DNA of 64,000 nt from Verrucomicrobiota bacterium JB022 (GTDB lineage Bacteria > Verrucomicrobiota > Verrucomicrobiia > Opitutales > Oceanipulchritudinaceae): contig JAUTCQ010000015.1 in NCBI GenBank assembly GCA_030673845.1, positions 186,001 to 250,000 on the forward strand, given 5' to 3'. Shown here one piece after another: positions 18,219 to 26,526 of this stretch. Below the pieces are notes generated by a model that was not told where the DNA came from, made no database searches, and saw only the letters and a program-made list of their open reading frames with translations. Both the position numbers and the translations under genes were made by a program. The number at the start of each line of letters is the position of its first letter. Positions within the stretch are counted from its first letter, which is position 1.

Positions 18219-18674
18219 ATGCGAGCAGTCGTCCAACGCGTTCACTCCGCCTCCGTGGCGGTCGACGGGCAAACGAAGGCCGCCATTGGGCGCGGTCTGC
18301 TGGTCTTCCTCGGCGTGTGCGCCGAAGACACCGCCGAAGAAATCCCGTGGCTGGCCCACAAGCTGCCGCACCTGCGCATCTTCGAAGACGAAGAGGGCCG
18401 TATGAACCGCAGCCTGCTCGACATCGGCGGCGAGATCCTGCTCATCAGCCAGTTCACGCTCTACGGCAACCTCAAGAAAGGCACGCGCCCGTCCTTCAAC
18501 CGCGCGGCCCCGGGTGCCCAGGCGCGCGACCTCTACGAACAATTTCACCACGCCCTCGAGGTCGAGCTCGGCCAGCCCATCGGCACCGGCGAATTCGGCG
18601 CCGAGATGCGCATCCCCGCCGACAACGACGGCCCCGTCACCCTGATCATCGACACCAAGCAGCGGGATCTTTGA
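18219..18674 (+). CDS. dtd: D-aminoacyl-tRNA deacylase
   Basis: 151 residues, the normal Dtd length. It begins [17 protein letters not shown], carries the active-site motif ISQFTLYGN near residue 80, and has the second motif [11 protein letters not shown] near the C-terminus (canonical SQFTL and GPVT). Dtd hydrolyses D-aminoacyl-tRNAs and mischarged Gly-tRNA-Ala, preventing D-residue incorporation. It starts 3 bp after the DMT transporter stop. No unusual features. Confidence 0.96.
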   Translation: MRAVVQRVHSASVAVDGQTKAAIGRGLLVFLGVCAEDTAEEIPWLAHKLPHLRIFEDEEGRMNRSLLDIGGEILLISQFTLYGNLKKGTRPSFNRAAPGAQARDLYEQFHHALEVELGQPIGTGEFGAEMRIPADNDGPVTLIIDTKQRDL

Positions 18675-18688
18675 GGGGGAGAGGGGGG

Positions 18689-19621
18689 CTAGCTATAGCG
18701 AGTATAAGACAACTGCTCCATGAGCGGAGCAAGCCGATCCTCCAATAGCTTGGCTTCTTCCAATGGCAGGTAGTCGCTCCAATTCTTGGTTTTGGCCATG
18801 ATCTCCCCGCCTGTATAGGTATGGTGGTTGCGCTTTTTGCTCGCTTTCTTGGGCATCATGGCCGGATCAAAATCAACCTCTACAAAAGAGCATATTTTTC
18901 GAATCGTTGCTTCGGGCTCTCGGGTTAATGTTTCGTAAGGCAGCACCATGAAGTTGGGACGACCTTGGGCCTGAACGCTGAGAGCCGTATTTACATAGTG
19001 CTCGTAGCGGGTGGCAAAGTCTTGCCACGATATCCCGAGCCAAGAGCTTTTGGCTTTTTCCCCAATCGTTTGAATTTCCACCTGCAGGCGTTTACGATAA
19101 GAGCTGAGCACATCGACCGGATGGCGGTAGATAAACATGCACTTCGCGTCTGGGTATGTCGCCCAGATTTCAGGAAGATATAAAATATGATTGGGTGTTT
19201 TTTCGACCGGGCGTTGAATTTTCCGAACTTTGCGGGCTTGATCGAAGAACGTACGAAGAGCGACAGGATTTCCACCAAGACGATAAGTTAGGGCGACCAA
19301 GGCCGACTGGGACGCCATGAACTTCTTCACTACACGGTAAGGCAGATTCCCGATCGTCTGATAAGTGCGGAGGCTCTTCGTCTTTTTATGAAGTTCCTCA
19401 ATCGTGTCCTCGTCCAGCAATAGATATTTTGATGATCCGCCACGTCGGTTATAAATCGATCGCGGATGTCGAAAGCAGCCGGCTTCGGCCATCAGGCGCT
19501 CCATGGGCTCATCGACACCTGGCTTAAAGACGGAATGCTCCAGGAGAGTTGTATAGACGAGAGTGGTCCCGCTTCGAGGTACTCCCGTTACGAAGACAGG
19601 GGTCGTTGACAGAGCGTTCAT
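18689..19621 (-). CDS. Sulfotransferase family protein
   Basis: About 310 residues from the ATG at 19621 (an ATG at 19705 would add 28 residues, partly hydrophobic). The N-terminal P-loop-like 5'-phosphosulfate motif is VFVTGVPRSGTTLVYTTLL. A 3'-phosphate-binding segment YRHPVDVLSSYRKR lies near residue 175. These define PAPS-dependent sulfotransferases that modify carbohydrates, lipids or proteins; the acceptor is unknown. By eye the gene is clearly more AT-rich than dtd and the flanking DNA, a possible sign of transfer. It is convergent with dtd (14 bp between stops). Confidence 0.85.
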   Translation of the reverse strand: MNALSTTPVFVTGVPRSGTTLVYTTLLEHSVFKPGVDEPMERLMAEAGCFRHPRSIYNRRGGSSKYLLLDEDTIEELHKKTKSLRTYQTIGNLPYRVVKKFMASQSALVALTYRLGGNPVALRTFFDQARKVRKIQRPVEKTPNHILYLPEIWATYPDAKCMFIYRHPVDVLSSYRKRLQVEIQTIGEKAKSSWLGISWQDFATRYEHYVNTALSVQAQGRPNFMVLPYETLTREPEATIRKICSFVEVDFDPAMMPKKASKKRNHHTYTGGEIMAKTKNWSDYLPLEEAKLLEDRLAPLMEQLSYTRYS

Positions 19622-19819
19622 TAGCAGAGAGAAAAGTGCTAGCAACGGTAAAATCGCTACCTGGTGTGGCAAGGTTAAAATCTGTGACCAAGCGGCTTGT
19701 TTCATGGCAATAGCGAGCTCTAGCGTAGTGGTTCATGCTGTTTTCGCTACAGGATCGTCAGATAGGCTTGATCCACGTCAATGACCCCTTGTTCAATGGG
19801 TGGTAAGCTACGACGCATC

Positions 19820-20344
19820 ATGAAAGACACCCTGCGCATCCTACCTTTTACGTTGATCCTGGCCGGTGCGGCTGCCTTGAGCGGCTGCGGCGACAAGCCC
19901 CAAACCAGCGATTCTGCGGCGGAGACGCCCGTCTTGCATCTGGCGCAGATCGACAAGGCGCCGGAGGCGAGCTTCACCATCACGGCCAACGACCAGATGA
20001 AGTTCAACCTCACGCGGATCGAGGCCAAGCCGGGTCAGGTGCTCTCCATTACGCTCGACAACATCGGCAAGATGCCGAAGGCCTCGATGGGGCACAACCT
20101 CGTGGTGCTGCACGACGGCGTCGACCCCAAGGCCTTTGCCTCGGCGGCCGCCCGTGCGTCGCAGCACGAATACCTGCCGCCGAGCGAAGCCGCCTCGATC
20201 CTTACCGCGACGCGTATGCTCGGCGGCGGCGAGAGCGACACGATCGTCTTCCAGTTGCCCGACAAGCCGGGGCTGTATCCCTTCGTCTGCTCCTTCCCCG
20301 GTCACTTTTCCGCCGGCATGAAGGGCGTGATCGTGGTCCAATAG
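19820..20344 (+). CDS. Azurin-like blue copper lipoprotein
   Basis: 174 residues from ATG 19820. A lipoprotein signal peptide ends at AALSGCGDK (lipidated Cys). The mature part is a cupredoxin: His in MGHNLVVLH, and the C-terminal loop VCSFPGHFSAGM supplying Cys, His (+5) and Met (+10), the complete type 1 copper ligand set of azurin. Azurins shuttle electrons in the periplasm; lipid anchoring would hold this one to a membrane. It is convergent with nnrS, which would fit nitrogen-oxide or copper redox chemistry, though co-function is inference. A longer in-frame start at 19781 would disrupt the signal peptide. Confidence 0.9.
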   Translation: MKDTLRILPFTLILAGAAALSGCGDKPQTSDSAAETPVLHLAQIDKAPEASFTITANDQMKFNLTRIEAKPGQVLSITLDNIGKMPKASMGHNLVVLHDGVDPKAFASAAARASQHEYLPPSEAASILTATRMLGGGESDTIVFQLPDKPGLYPFVCSFPGHFSAGMKGVIVVQ

Positions 20345-20359
20345 AAAGCCGATCTTTCT

Positions 20360-20448
20360 AACAGAAGTAAACGAAGAGAACAAAGGAGGTGAATAGGGCG
20401 CCATGACGCTCTCCACCTCCTTTTTTGTTTCCTTTGTTCTCCTCTGTT
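20360..20448. repeat. Intergenic inverted repeat between convergent genes; probable bidirectional terminator
   Basis: AACAGAAGTAAACGAAGAGA on the left is mirrored by the complement of ...TTTGTTCTCCTCTGTT on the right. The core stem is AAAGGAGGTG / CACCTCCTTT followed by TTTTG, a good terminator for the azurin gene. On the minus strand the arm precedes the end of nnrS. The arms belong to a family also seen at 33824 and 44183. Confidence 0.7.
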
Positions 20449-20464
20449 AACGCGAGTCTTGTTC

Positions 20465-21688
20465 TCAACCGTCTTCCCGCAGGCGTGGGAGCAGCAGGGC
20501 GAGCCAAAGCAGGGTGGCCACGATCCAGGCGGCTGCCGCGTAGATAAGGTGGCTGTCGCGGATGGCGGGCAAGGCTTCGGCTACTACGCGCGTGGCCATG
20601 GCGAGGGCCCAACCCCCGGCGCAGATCCAGAGCAGCGGCCAGTTGCGCAATAGCCGTTGCTTGCGGCCTGCGTGGGCGAACGCCACCCAGGTGCCCACGC
20701 ATACCACGATCCATTGAAAGCCGGTGATCACGAGCACGTGCCGCAAGCCAATCCGCAGCTCCGGCCAGATAGCCTCGGCCAAGGGAGCAAGGACGAGGCA
20801 GAGCAGCGAGGCTTGCGCCAGGCGGGCGAGCGTGGACGCACGCGGGTAGCGCCACGGCACCTGGGTCAAAATGAATCCCGCTGTAAAGGCTGCTTTAAGC
20901 AACGCGCCGCTACGGAACAACCCCGCCCCTTGCAGGGCGATGCCGCCCACGATCCCCGCGCCCAGCAGCAGGCAGATCCCGGCTTGTTGCCGCCAGCGGA
21001 CATCGGGTTTGCGAGCATCGAGGGGGCTGTGCTTGGGCTCCAGCCCGCCGAAGCGGCCGAGAAAAAACGGAGCTACCCCGAGGATCGGCAGGAGGATGTA
21101 GGCCTCAATTAGGAAGTTGCGCCCCAAAAACCACACCGCGTAGGGCAGGTGGGGTTGCAGCCATGGCATTTGGGTGAGCGCACCCAGCACGGCACCGAGG
21201 GACCCGAGCCCGACCAGGACGAAGCCGGGAGGAGGCAGCCCCTCGCGTTGGCCACAACGGCGTGCAAGGCTGAGCCCGAAGAGCATCATCGCTGCGACGA
21301 AGCCCAGCTCGGCCCAATTTGCCCAGCCGATGAGCGACGCAACTTGCCCGGTGGCCCAGAGTCCGCCGACGAGGCCCCACTCTCCGAGGCCCAAGGGGCG
21401 AGCGTCGAGCATCCGAGGTCCGGCGGTGCCGAGAAACCCGAGGATGAATGCGGTGAAAAAGCCTTCGACCATCAACCGCACGTGGGCCGGCCCGGGATAG
21501 GCCTCCACCCAGCCAGCATACCACAGCGGCCAGAGCGCAACCCCCACTACGCCTACGACGATGCCCAGCGGGAAAAACGCTCGGTAGGGCTCGGCCGCAC
21601 AGGCGGCAGCAAAGTCGCGCCACCGGATGGTGGGCAAGGTGGGAGAATCGGCGGCGGGAATCGCCTGCGAGGGCAGCGGGCTCATCAT
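20465..21688 (-). CDS. nnrS: NnrS family heme-copper membrane protein
   Basis: A 407-residue, roughly 12-helix membrane protein. An early conserved block is AHVRLMVEGFFTAFILGFLG and TAGPRML. A central LIEAYILLPILGVAPFFLGR and late HVLVITGFQWIVVCVGTW, with conserved histidines, also match the NnrS family. NnrS is a heme- and copper-containing inner-membrane protein linked to nitric-oxide stress and denitrification. No nitrite or NO reductase genes are visible here. It starts divergently from the DUF1353 gene (21689-21809 holds both promoters). Confidence 0.85.
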   Translation of the reverse strand: MMSPLPSQAIPAADSPTLPTIRWRDFAAACAAEPYRAFFPLGIVVGVVGVALWPLWYAGWVEAYPGPAHVRLMVEGFFTAFILGFLGTAGPRMLDARPLGLGEWGLVGGLWATGQVASLIGWANWAELGFVAAMMLFGLSLARRCGQREGLPPPGFVLVGLGSLGAVLGALTQMPWLQPHLPYAVWFLGRNFLIEAYILLPILGVAPFFLGRFGGLEPKHSPLDARKPDVRWRQQAGICLLLGAGIVGGIALQGAGLFRSGALLKAAFTAGFILTQVPWRYPRASTLARLAQASLLCLVLAPLAEAIWPELRIGLRHVLVITGFQWIVVCVGTWVAFAHAGRKQRLLRNWPLLWICAGGWALAMATRVVAEALPAIRDSHLIYAAAAWIVATLLWLALLLPRLREDG

Positions 21689-21809
21689 GCCGGCTATCTT
21701 ACTCGAGACGGCTCCCGCGCGCCTTGATCTGCGTCAAGCGCAGCCTTCAGGAAGATCAGGATTGCCAGGTAAGGCCTTTCTCGACTAAGCTAAAAACCAC
21801 TAGCCTGCC

Positions 21810-22514
21810 ATGAGTAATAACGACGAATTGAATTTTGGCCGTTATACCGGTCGCCTGATCCTCGAGCCCCTGTCGGATGGCCGACGCATGAGGGTGGTGG
21901 AAGACTTCGGCTTTCACGATGTCGATGATGCGGCATGGCCCGTGCCCATCGGGGCGAAAGTAGATGGTGCGTCGATCCCGCGGGCGCTGTGGTCGGTGAT
22001 TGGCGGGCCGTTTGCTGGCAAATATCGAGCCGCCTCCGTCGTGCACGACTTTTATTGCGATGTGCGCAGCAAGCCCTGGAAGTCCGTGCACCGGGTGTTT
22101 TACAACGCCATGCGCGCCTCGGGCGTTTCCGAGCCACAGGCCAAGCTGATGTATGCCGCCGTGTATTTTGCCGGCCCTCGTTGGCCCGAGACCGTCGTGG
22201 ACAATGTCGGCCTCCTCCGCCGCAGCAAGCGCCGGGGTGGCCAGAAGGTCTTCCGCCCGCAGGTTTCCGATGCGATGGAAGCCGATGAAATGCTGGGCAG
22301 CTTCGACCTGGAAGAGCCCGAGACTGAAATCCTCTCGACCAAGGCGGTTTCGCTGGATCTGGAAGCACTACAGGCCCTTATCCAGCGGAATGCGCCGAGC
22401 CTGGCCGACATTGATGAGGCGATCGACAAGGCGACAGACCTGCCGCGCCCTGATGCGGTCCACCTGCAGGAGCGGATCCTCACCGTGAAATCCGGGCGGG
22501 CACCCGAGGAGTAG
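21810..22514 (+). CDS. DUF1353 domain protein
   Basis: A 234-residue protein. Residues about 10-130 match DUF1353: a beta-rich start, then VPIGAKVDGASIPRALWSVI, KYRAASVVHDFYCD (conserved HDxxC-type) and WKSVHRVFYNAMRASGVS. DUF1353 domains occur in phage and bacterial proteins, with unknown activity. The C-terminal 100 residues are a charged extension (EADEMLGSFDLEEPETEIL) without a recognised domain. It is monocistronic and ends before a tRNA gene on the opposite strand. Confidence 0.8.
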   Translation: MSNNDELNFGRYTGRLILEPLSDGRRMRVVEDFGFHDVDDAAWPVPIGAKVDGASIPRALWSVIGGPFAGKYRAASVVHDFYCDVRSKPWKSVHRVFYNAMRASGVSEPQAKLMYAAVYFAGPRWPETVVDNVGLLRRSKRRGGQKVFRPQVSDAMEADEMLGSFDLEEPETEILSTKAVSLDLEALQALIQRNAPSLADIDEAIDKATDLPRPDAVHLQERILTVKSGRAPEE

Positions 22515-22557
22515 GAGAGGGAAGGGGAAGCCTCTCGCGGCCTTTGTTTGCAACCGG

Positions 22558-22597
22558 AAAAAGGAGAAGGCCCGGAGGATTTACCTCTCGGGCCTTC
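22558..22597 (-). terminator. Rho-independent terminator of tRNA-Asp
   Basis: A strong hairpin, GAAGGCCCG with CGGGCCTTC (22566-22597) plus an inner GAGG/CCTC, is followed on the minus strand by TCTCC and five U residues. It lies 4 bp past the tRNA-Asp CCA end. Confidence 0.85.
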
Positions 22598-22600
22598 AAA

Positions 22601-22677
22601 TGGCGGGATAGACGGGACTTGAACCCGCGGCCTCCTGCGTGACAGGCAGGCGCTCTAACCAACTGAGCTACTACCCC
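22601..22677 (-). tRNA. tRNA-Asp (GUC), CCA encoded
   Basis: The minus strand reads GGGGTAG...CTATCCC with a 7-bp acceptor stem, discriminator G and encoded CCA (22601-22603). The anticodon arm is CCTGC-CTGTCAC-GCAGG with anticodon GTC, and the T-loop contains GGTTCAAGTCC. The cloverleaf is complete at 77 nt. Confidence 0.97.
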
Positions 22678-22822
22678 TTTGGGAAAGCTCTCATACAGTC
22701 AAAATGGATTGAATCGGTCAAGCATCTTTGTGGAGGAAAGTGAAAAAAGTTTTCCACCCCTCTCAGGTAACGGTGATGCGCTCTTGCGGACACCCCTTCC
22801 GATGGCGTAGGTTGTCTCCCGG

Positions 22823-23797
22823 ATGGCTGTGGAGCACAACGCCCAAGGCAATGGAGGCGGAAAACCGCCGTTTTGGCTGATCGGCCTGGTGGCGGGGGCC
22901 GCGCTCGCGACCTTCGCCGCCATGCACTACTTCGAGTGGCCTAGCTTCCCCAAAGACGAGCCTGCGCCAGTCGTTGCGGGTGAAGACGCTGCCGACGAGC
23001 CGCTCCTGCATCCGCTCGATGTTCAGGCGATCCTGCGCCAGTGGGAAGAAGCCCACCCCCTGCCGAAGTTGCAGGACCCGCTGGAGCAGATGAACCGCCC
23101 GCCTGCCGCCGCGCCCCGACCGATGGCGGCGACGGCGCCCGGGGCGGCGGACGCTGCCGCTTACCTGATGCGCTCCTGGTTGTCCCCCACGCTCGACGGC
23201 AAGCGCGTGGTGGTGGCGATCGACATGTCTTCGCCGATCAAGCGCAAGCTGGAGGCGCAGGGGGCCGATATGGCGGCTTTGGCAACCGAAGTCGGAGACC
23301 TCTTGGGCGGGTTGACCCCGACGACTGAGGTGGCGCTGCTGCAGTTTTCGCGCAGCTATGCCTGGGCGCAACCGCAGATGGTGCCACTGCAGACGGGGTT
23401 GCCTGGCCTCAATACCTGGCTGAGCGACGGCCTCGTCAAGAGCGGACGGGCGGGGCGAGACTGGCAGCGTGGGAGCCCCGATGGGATTCAGGGCGTGCTC
23501 GACGTAGTCTGGGCGCTGCAGCCCGATGCGGTCGTGGTGATCAGCGACGCCAGCTTTCAATACACCACCGAAAAGGGAGGGGGGCGCAGTGTACCTTGGG
23601 AGGCCCTGACGGAAGATGTCGGCCGCTGGCAGGCGCGCAACCCCCAGCCGGTCGCCCTCTACGGCCTGTGCGTGGATGCAAAGGAAGACGATCTAGCGGC
23701 CTTTAATGTGCTCGCGCAGCAGCATGGAGGCTGGGCGCGGGCGTGGACCCCGGTTGCCAGCTTGGCGACGACGCCAGAGCCTGCTGCCAGTCGCTGA
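22823..23797 (+). CDS. Membrane-anchored vWA-like protein of unknown function
   Basis: A 324-residue protein with one N-terminal membrane helix (FWLIGLVAGAALATFAAMH) and a Pro/Ala linker. The C-terminal domain resembles a degenerate von Willebrand A fold: RVVVAIDMSSPIKRKL (strand plus MIDAS-like DxSxx), VALLQFSRSYAW, and PDAVVVISDASFQYT. The fold assignment is by pattern only. It is monocistronic, and its 3' end overlaps the convergent gene at 23703 by 95 bp. The region 22678-22822 before it holds no gene. Confidence 0.6.
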   Translation: MAVEHNAQGNGGGKPPFWLIGLVAGAALATFAAMHYFEWPSFPKDEPAPVVAGEDAADEPLLHPLDVQAILRQWEEAHPLPKLQDPLEQMNRPPAAAPRPMAATAPGAADAAAYLMRSWLSPTLDGKRVVVAIDMSSPIKRKLEAQGADMAALATEVGDLLGGLTPTTEVALLQFSRSYAWAQPQMVPLQTGLPGLNTWLSDGLVKSGRAGRDWQRGSPDGIQGVLDVVWALQPDAVVVISDASFQYTTEKGGGRSVPWEALTEDVGRWQARNPQPVALYGLCVDAKEDDLAAFNVLAQQHGGWARAWTPVASLATTPEPAASR

Positions 23798-24227
23798 TCT
23801 CGCCCGGATAGGCAGAGTCGGCCAGTCGGCGCGTCAGTTCGATGGCGGAAGGCTCTTGCAAATGCGAGTGCGGATCGCCGGGCAGGGAGGGGGCGGCTTG
23901 CCGCGCGATATGCCAGGCCGCCCACGACCGCGCGCGCCGCAGCGTCTGCCGCTCTCCCCGGTAACGCTCCGCCTGATGCTGGAAGGAGATGCGCGGGTTG
24001 CCGATAAACGAGTCGCCCGGGTGGTGGCGGATGATCCAGCCGATGGCGCCATAGGGCAGGGGGTGGGCGGTCTCGATCACGAGGTCGGCATACAAGGCGC
24101 GGGCCAGGGCCAGCAGCGCGCGGGCAGATTCACCCCGCTGCCACAGGTATTGCCCGTAATGCAGCGCGGTCAGAAAAAAGGCCTCGCCACGGTTTTCGCC
24201 CAACTGGTTCAGGTCGCGATAACTCAT
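23703..24227 (-). CDS. Conserved-looking hypothetical protein
   Basis: 174 residues from ATG 24227, which is preceded by GAGG at suitable spacing; a GTG at 24299 would add 24 weak residues. The first half reads like a compact helical protein (MSYRDLNQLGENRGEAFFLT; GQYLWQRGESARALLALAR), reminiscent of a single TPR-like pair. The second half is rich in Arg, Ala and Trp. No family is recognised. Its C-terminus overlaps the end of the convergent vWA-like gene by 95 bp, so one of the two termini may be unusual, or both are genuinely overlapping. Confidence 0.55.
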   Translation of the reverse strand: MSYRDLNQLGENRGEAFFLTALHYGQYLWQRGESARALLALARALYADLVIETAHPLPYGAIGWIIRHHPGDSFIGNPRISFQHQAERYRGERQTLRRARSWAAWHIARQAAPSLPGDPHSHLQEPSAIELTRRLADSAYPGEISDWQQALASSPSWQPGSTPAPSLHAAARAH

Positions 24228-24377
24228 GCGCGCCTCGGGGCTCAACGTCGGGAGCCAAGGGCACGGCGCCCGAAGGGTAGGGTCTGGCGACGATTTCACC
24301 TTCTTATTATCACCATAAGGGGCAGCTGCATCAAACCTTAAACCGGATTGGGATGCATGCTGCCGCTGTGTGAGGTG

Positions 24378-24686
24378 CTAATCTTCGTTTTCTTCGAGTT
24401 GATCGAGCGAAAAACGGCTTTCTCCACGTCGGACATAGGTAATGATTACGTCCTCTTTTTCCACACGATAGTAGACAAGGATAGGGCGGATGCTGACACG
24501 GCGGTAAATGGTGCCTGTCAATTCTGCTGGTCGTGCGCCGGAGCGGGGAAAGACTGGCAAACGGTTTACTTCGTGCCATACTTCGCGGCCCAGTTTTTTG
24601 GCTGCTGTTGGATTATCTTGAGCAATGAAGCCAAGGATATCTTCAAGCTGGGCGAGCGCGTGTTCAGCCCAGATTAATCGAGCCAC
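24378..24686 (-). CDS. ParE/RelE-type toxin
   Basis: A 102-residue protein with the ParE/RelE layout: MARLIWAEHALAQLEDILGF, then a helical hairpin (AKKLGREVWHEVNRL), and late strands containing YRRVSIRPILVYYRV. Family members either block gyrase (ParE) or cleave mRNA on the ribosome (RelE); the ParE subgroup is favoured by the DILGFIAQDN helix. GTG start. Its start overlaps the antitoxin 3' end by 13 bp, the usual toxin-antitoxin operon. Locally more AT-rich than flanking genes, consistent with an acquired module. Confidence 0.85.
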   Translation of the reverse strand: MARLIWAEHALAQLEDILGFIAQDNPTAAKKLGREVWHEVNRLPVFPRSGARPAELTGTIYRRVSIRPILVYYRVEKEDVIITYVRRGESRFSLDQLEENED

Positions 24687-24931
24687 CGCTTTAAACGTTG
24701 AGCTGCTTCTTCATTCGAAACCACCTTGCCTTCGCGGTAGTCCTGTTCTCCTCTTGCCAGCCCTTCAAGTAGTTCGAGGCGATCTTCGATCCGTTGGTAT
24801 TCTGCGGCGGAAACGAGATAGGCGGCTGTTCGACCGGCTTCTGTAATGGCCACGGTTTCGTTGCTCTCGCTGACCTCCCGGAGTAAGCGGTTTGCTTCCT
24901 GGGCTAAGGCTGTGGCCCTTTCAAATTTCAT
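24674..24931 (-). CDS. Phd/YefM-family antitoxin
   Basis: An 85-residue protein. The N-terminal dimerisation/DNA-binding part has NETVAITEAGRTAAYLVSAA, the classic Phd/YefM strand-helix. The C-terminal charged helix (EEAAQRLKRWLD) would wrap the toxin. It precedes and overlaps the ParE-like toxin gene, and such antitoxins usually repress their own promoter. The radical SAM gene ends upstream on the same strand at 24942, only 10 bp before this start, so read-through from that gene is possible. Confidence 0.85.
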   Translation of the reverse strand: MKFERATALAQEANRLLREVSESNETVAITEAGRTAAYLVSAAEYQRIEDRLELLEGLARGEQDYREGKVVSNEEAAQRLKRWLD

Positions 24932-24941
24932 TTCTCAAGCT

Positions 24942-26396
24942 CTATTTCAAGTCGCTCCTCCTGGCAATCGAGATCGCTTCAGATTTATACACGGGCGAAA
25001 TTCTTTCCTTCATGGATGTTTCCCCTCCCCCTTGCTGCCGGGTGACTTTCGAGAGCACACCTTCGAGTAGCGGGGTCATCAGGTTGAGACGTTTGGCCTG
25101 GATGACGGCGTTCCAGAGCGGTTCGAATTTCTTCCAGCCGCTGGTGTAGAAGAAGTGCTTCAACTGGTGCTTGAGGGTGCCGTGGGAGAGGCTGGCTTCG
25201 AGGATGGAGCCCCAGCGGTAGAAATCGCGGTAGGCGAGGTCGTAACCGGTTTTCAGCTCGTGCGGTGTCATGCGGGTGGGCTGGAAAACGACGTGGCGCG
25301 TGTCGTAGAGGTCCCAGTTGTCGGACAGGAGGCGACCGGCCTGCTGCATCTTAGTGTAAAACGCGGTGCCGGGGTAAGGCGTGGCGATGTGGAAGGTGGC
25401 CGTGGTGATGCCCATTTTGACCGCCCAGTCGACCGTGCGCTGAAAGACGTCGGGGCCGTCCCCGTCGAGGCCGAAGACGAAGCTGCCGTTGATCATGATC
25501 CCGAGGTCGTGCAGGCGGTTGATGGCCTGGGCGTAATCGCGACCGAGGTTTTGACGCTTGTTGCTCTGCTGGAGATTGGCGAGGTCGAGGCTCTCGAAGC
25601 CGACGAAGATGCTGCGCAGCCCCGCTTCTGCCGCGCGCTCGATCAGATCGCCGGTCAGGATCGAATCGACCGTGGCCGCGCCCTGAAAGAGCCGCCCCAT
25701 GCCCTGCATCCCGCTGAAAAGCTCGCGGGCGAAGCGCTGGTGCCCCAGCAGGTGGTCGTCGAGGAAGTAAAGGTGCCGCCCCGGGAGGCGCTCGATCTCC
25801 GCCAGCGCGTCGTCTACCGGCTGGGTATAGGACGACTTGCCGCCCGTGAAAAACGCATCCTTGTAGCAAAACTCGCAATGGTGTGGGCAGCCGCGGGTGA
25901 CGACGATCGAGTTGGGCACGAGGTAGAGCCGCCGGTCGATCAGGTCGCGGCGGATCGGCGGCACGCCGTGTAACGAACGCGTGCGGGAGCGGTAGACCTT
26001 CTCCGGCTGGCCCGCGCGATAGTCGCGCAGGAAGCGCGGGAACGATTCCTCCGCCGGGCCGAGAAAAATCGCGTCGGCGTGGGCCTTGGCCTCTTCGGGC
26101 AACGAGGTGACATGCAGCCCGCCGAGGATTACATACACGCCCTTGCTCCGGTAGTGGTCGGCAATCCGGTAGGCGCGGTAGGCATTGGTGATGTAGACCT
26201 GGATGGCGACAATGTCGGGCCGGTCGTTGAGGTCCAGCGGCTGCACGTGCTGGTCGACGATCTGCGCCTCGTCGTCGGGCGAGAGGTAGGCGGCGAGGGT
26301 GGCGAGCCCCAGCGGCGGGAAGAGCGAGTATTTGATGGGCCGCCAGAAAGGGCTCTCGGCTTCCGTCAACGCGGGGAGGATGAACTTGATCTTCAT
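24942..26396 (-). CDS. B12-binding radical SAM protein
   Basis: A 484-residue protein. An N-terminal cobalamin-binding-like Rossmann domain covers about 1-150 (PPLGLATLAAYL; VYVILGGLHVTSLPEEA). The radical SAM core has the cluster motif TRGCPHHCEFCYKD (CxxxCxxC) near residue 175, followed by TIM-barrel elements (IFVGFESLD, INGSFVFGLDGDGPD, TPYPGTAFYTKM). This architecture is shared by methyltransferases and hopanoid- or lipid-modifying enzymes, but the substrate cannot be named. It is divergent from an acyltransferase gene with paired palindromes between them. Confidence 0.88.
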   Translation of the reverse strand: MKIKFILPALTEAESPFWRPIKYSLFPPLGLATLAAYLSPDDEAQIVDQHVQPLDLNDRPDIVAIQVYITNAYRAYRIADHYRSKGVYVILGGLHVTSLPEEAKAHADAIFLGPAEESFPRFLRDYRAGQPEKVYRSRTRSLHGVPPIRRDLIDRRLYLVPNSIVVTRGCPHHCEFCYKDAFFTGGKSSYTQPVDDALAEIERLPGRHLYFLDDHLLGHQRFARELFSGMQGMGRLFQGAATVDSILTGDLIERAAEAGLRSIFVGFESLDLANLQQSNKRQNLGRDYAQAINRLHDLGIMINGSFVFGLDGDGPDVFQRTVDWAVKMGITTATFHIATPYPGTAFYTKMQQAGRLLSDNWDLYDTRHVVFQPTRMTPHELKTGYDLAYRDFYRWGSILEASLSHGTLKHQLKHFFYTSGWKKFEPLWNAVIQAKRLNLMTPLLEGVLSKVTRQQGGGETSMKERISPVYKSEAISIARRSDLK

Positions 26397-26415
26397 GGTG
26401 GTGCGCCGTTTTGTT

Positions 26416-26459
26416 ATCTGTATCGCAGATTAATTGCCATTAAAATCTGTGATGCAGAT
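26416..26459. promoter_or_regulatory. Two tandem palindromes in a divergent promoter
   Basis: ATCTGTATCGCAGAT (26416-26430) and ATCTGTGATGCAGAT (26445-26459) each have perfect 5-bp arms around a 5-bp spacer and share the trailing TA. Their centres are 29 bp apart. They lie between the divergent radical SAM and DUF374 genes in an AT-rich patch, as expected for a dimeric repressor controlling one or both. Confidence 0.55.
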
Positions 26460-26526
26460 TATTTTTAGGATGCCTCGATCACTCCCAAGGCTTGGCAACT
26501 GCGCGGGCATGCGCACAGTGGTGGGT

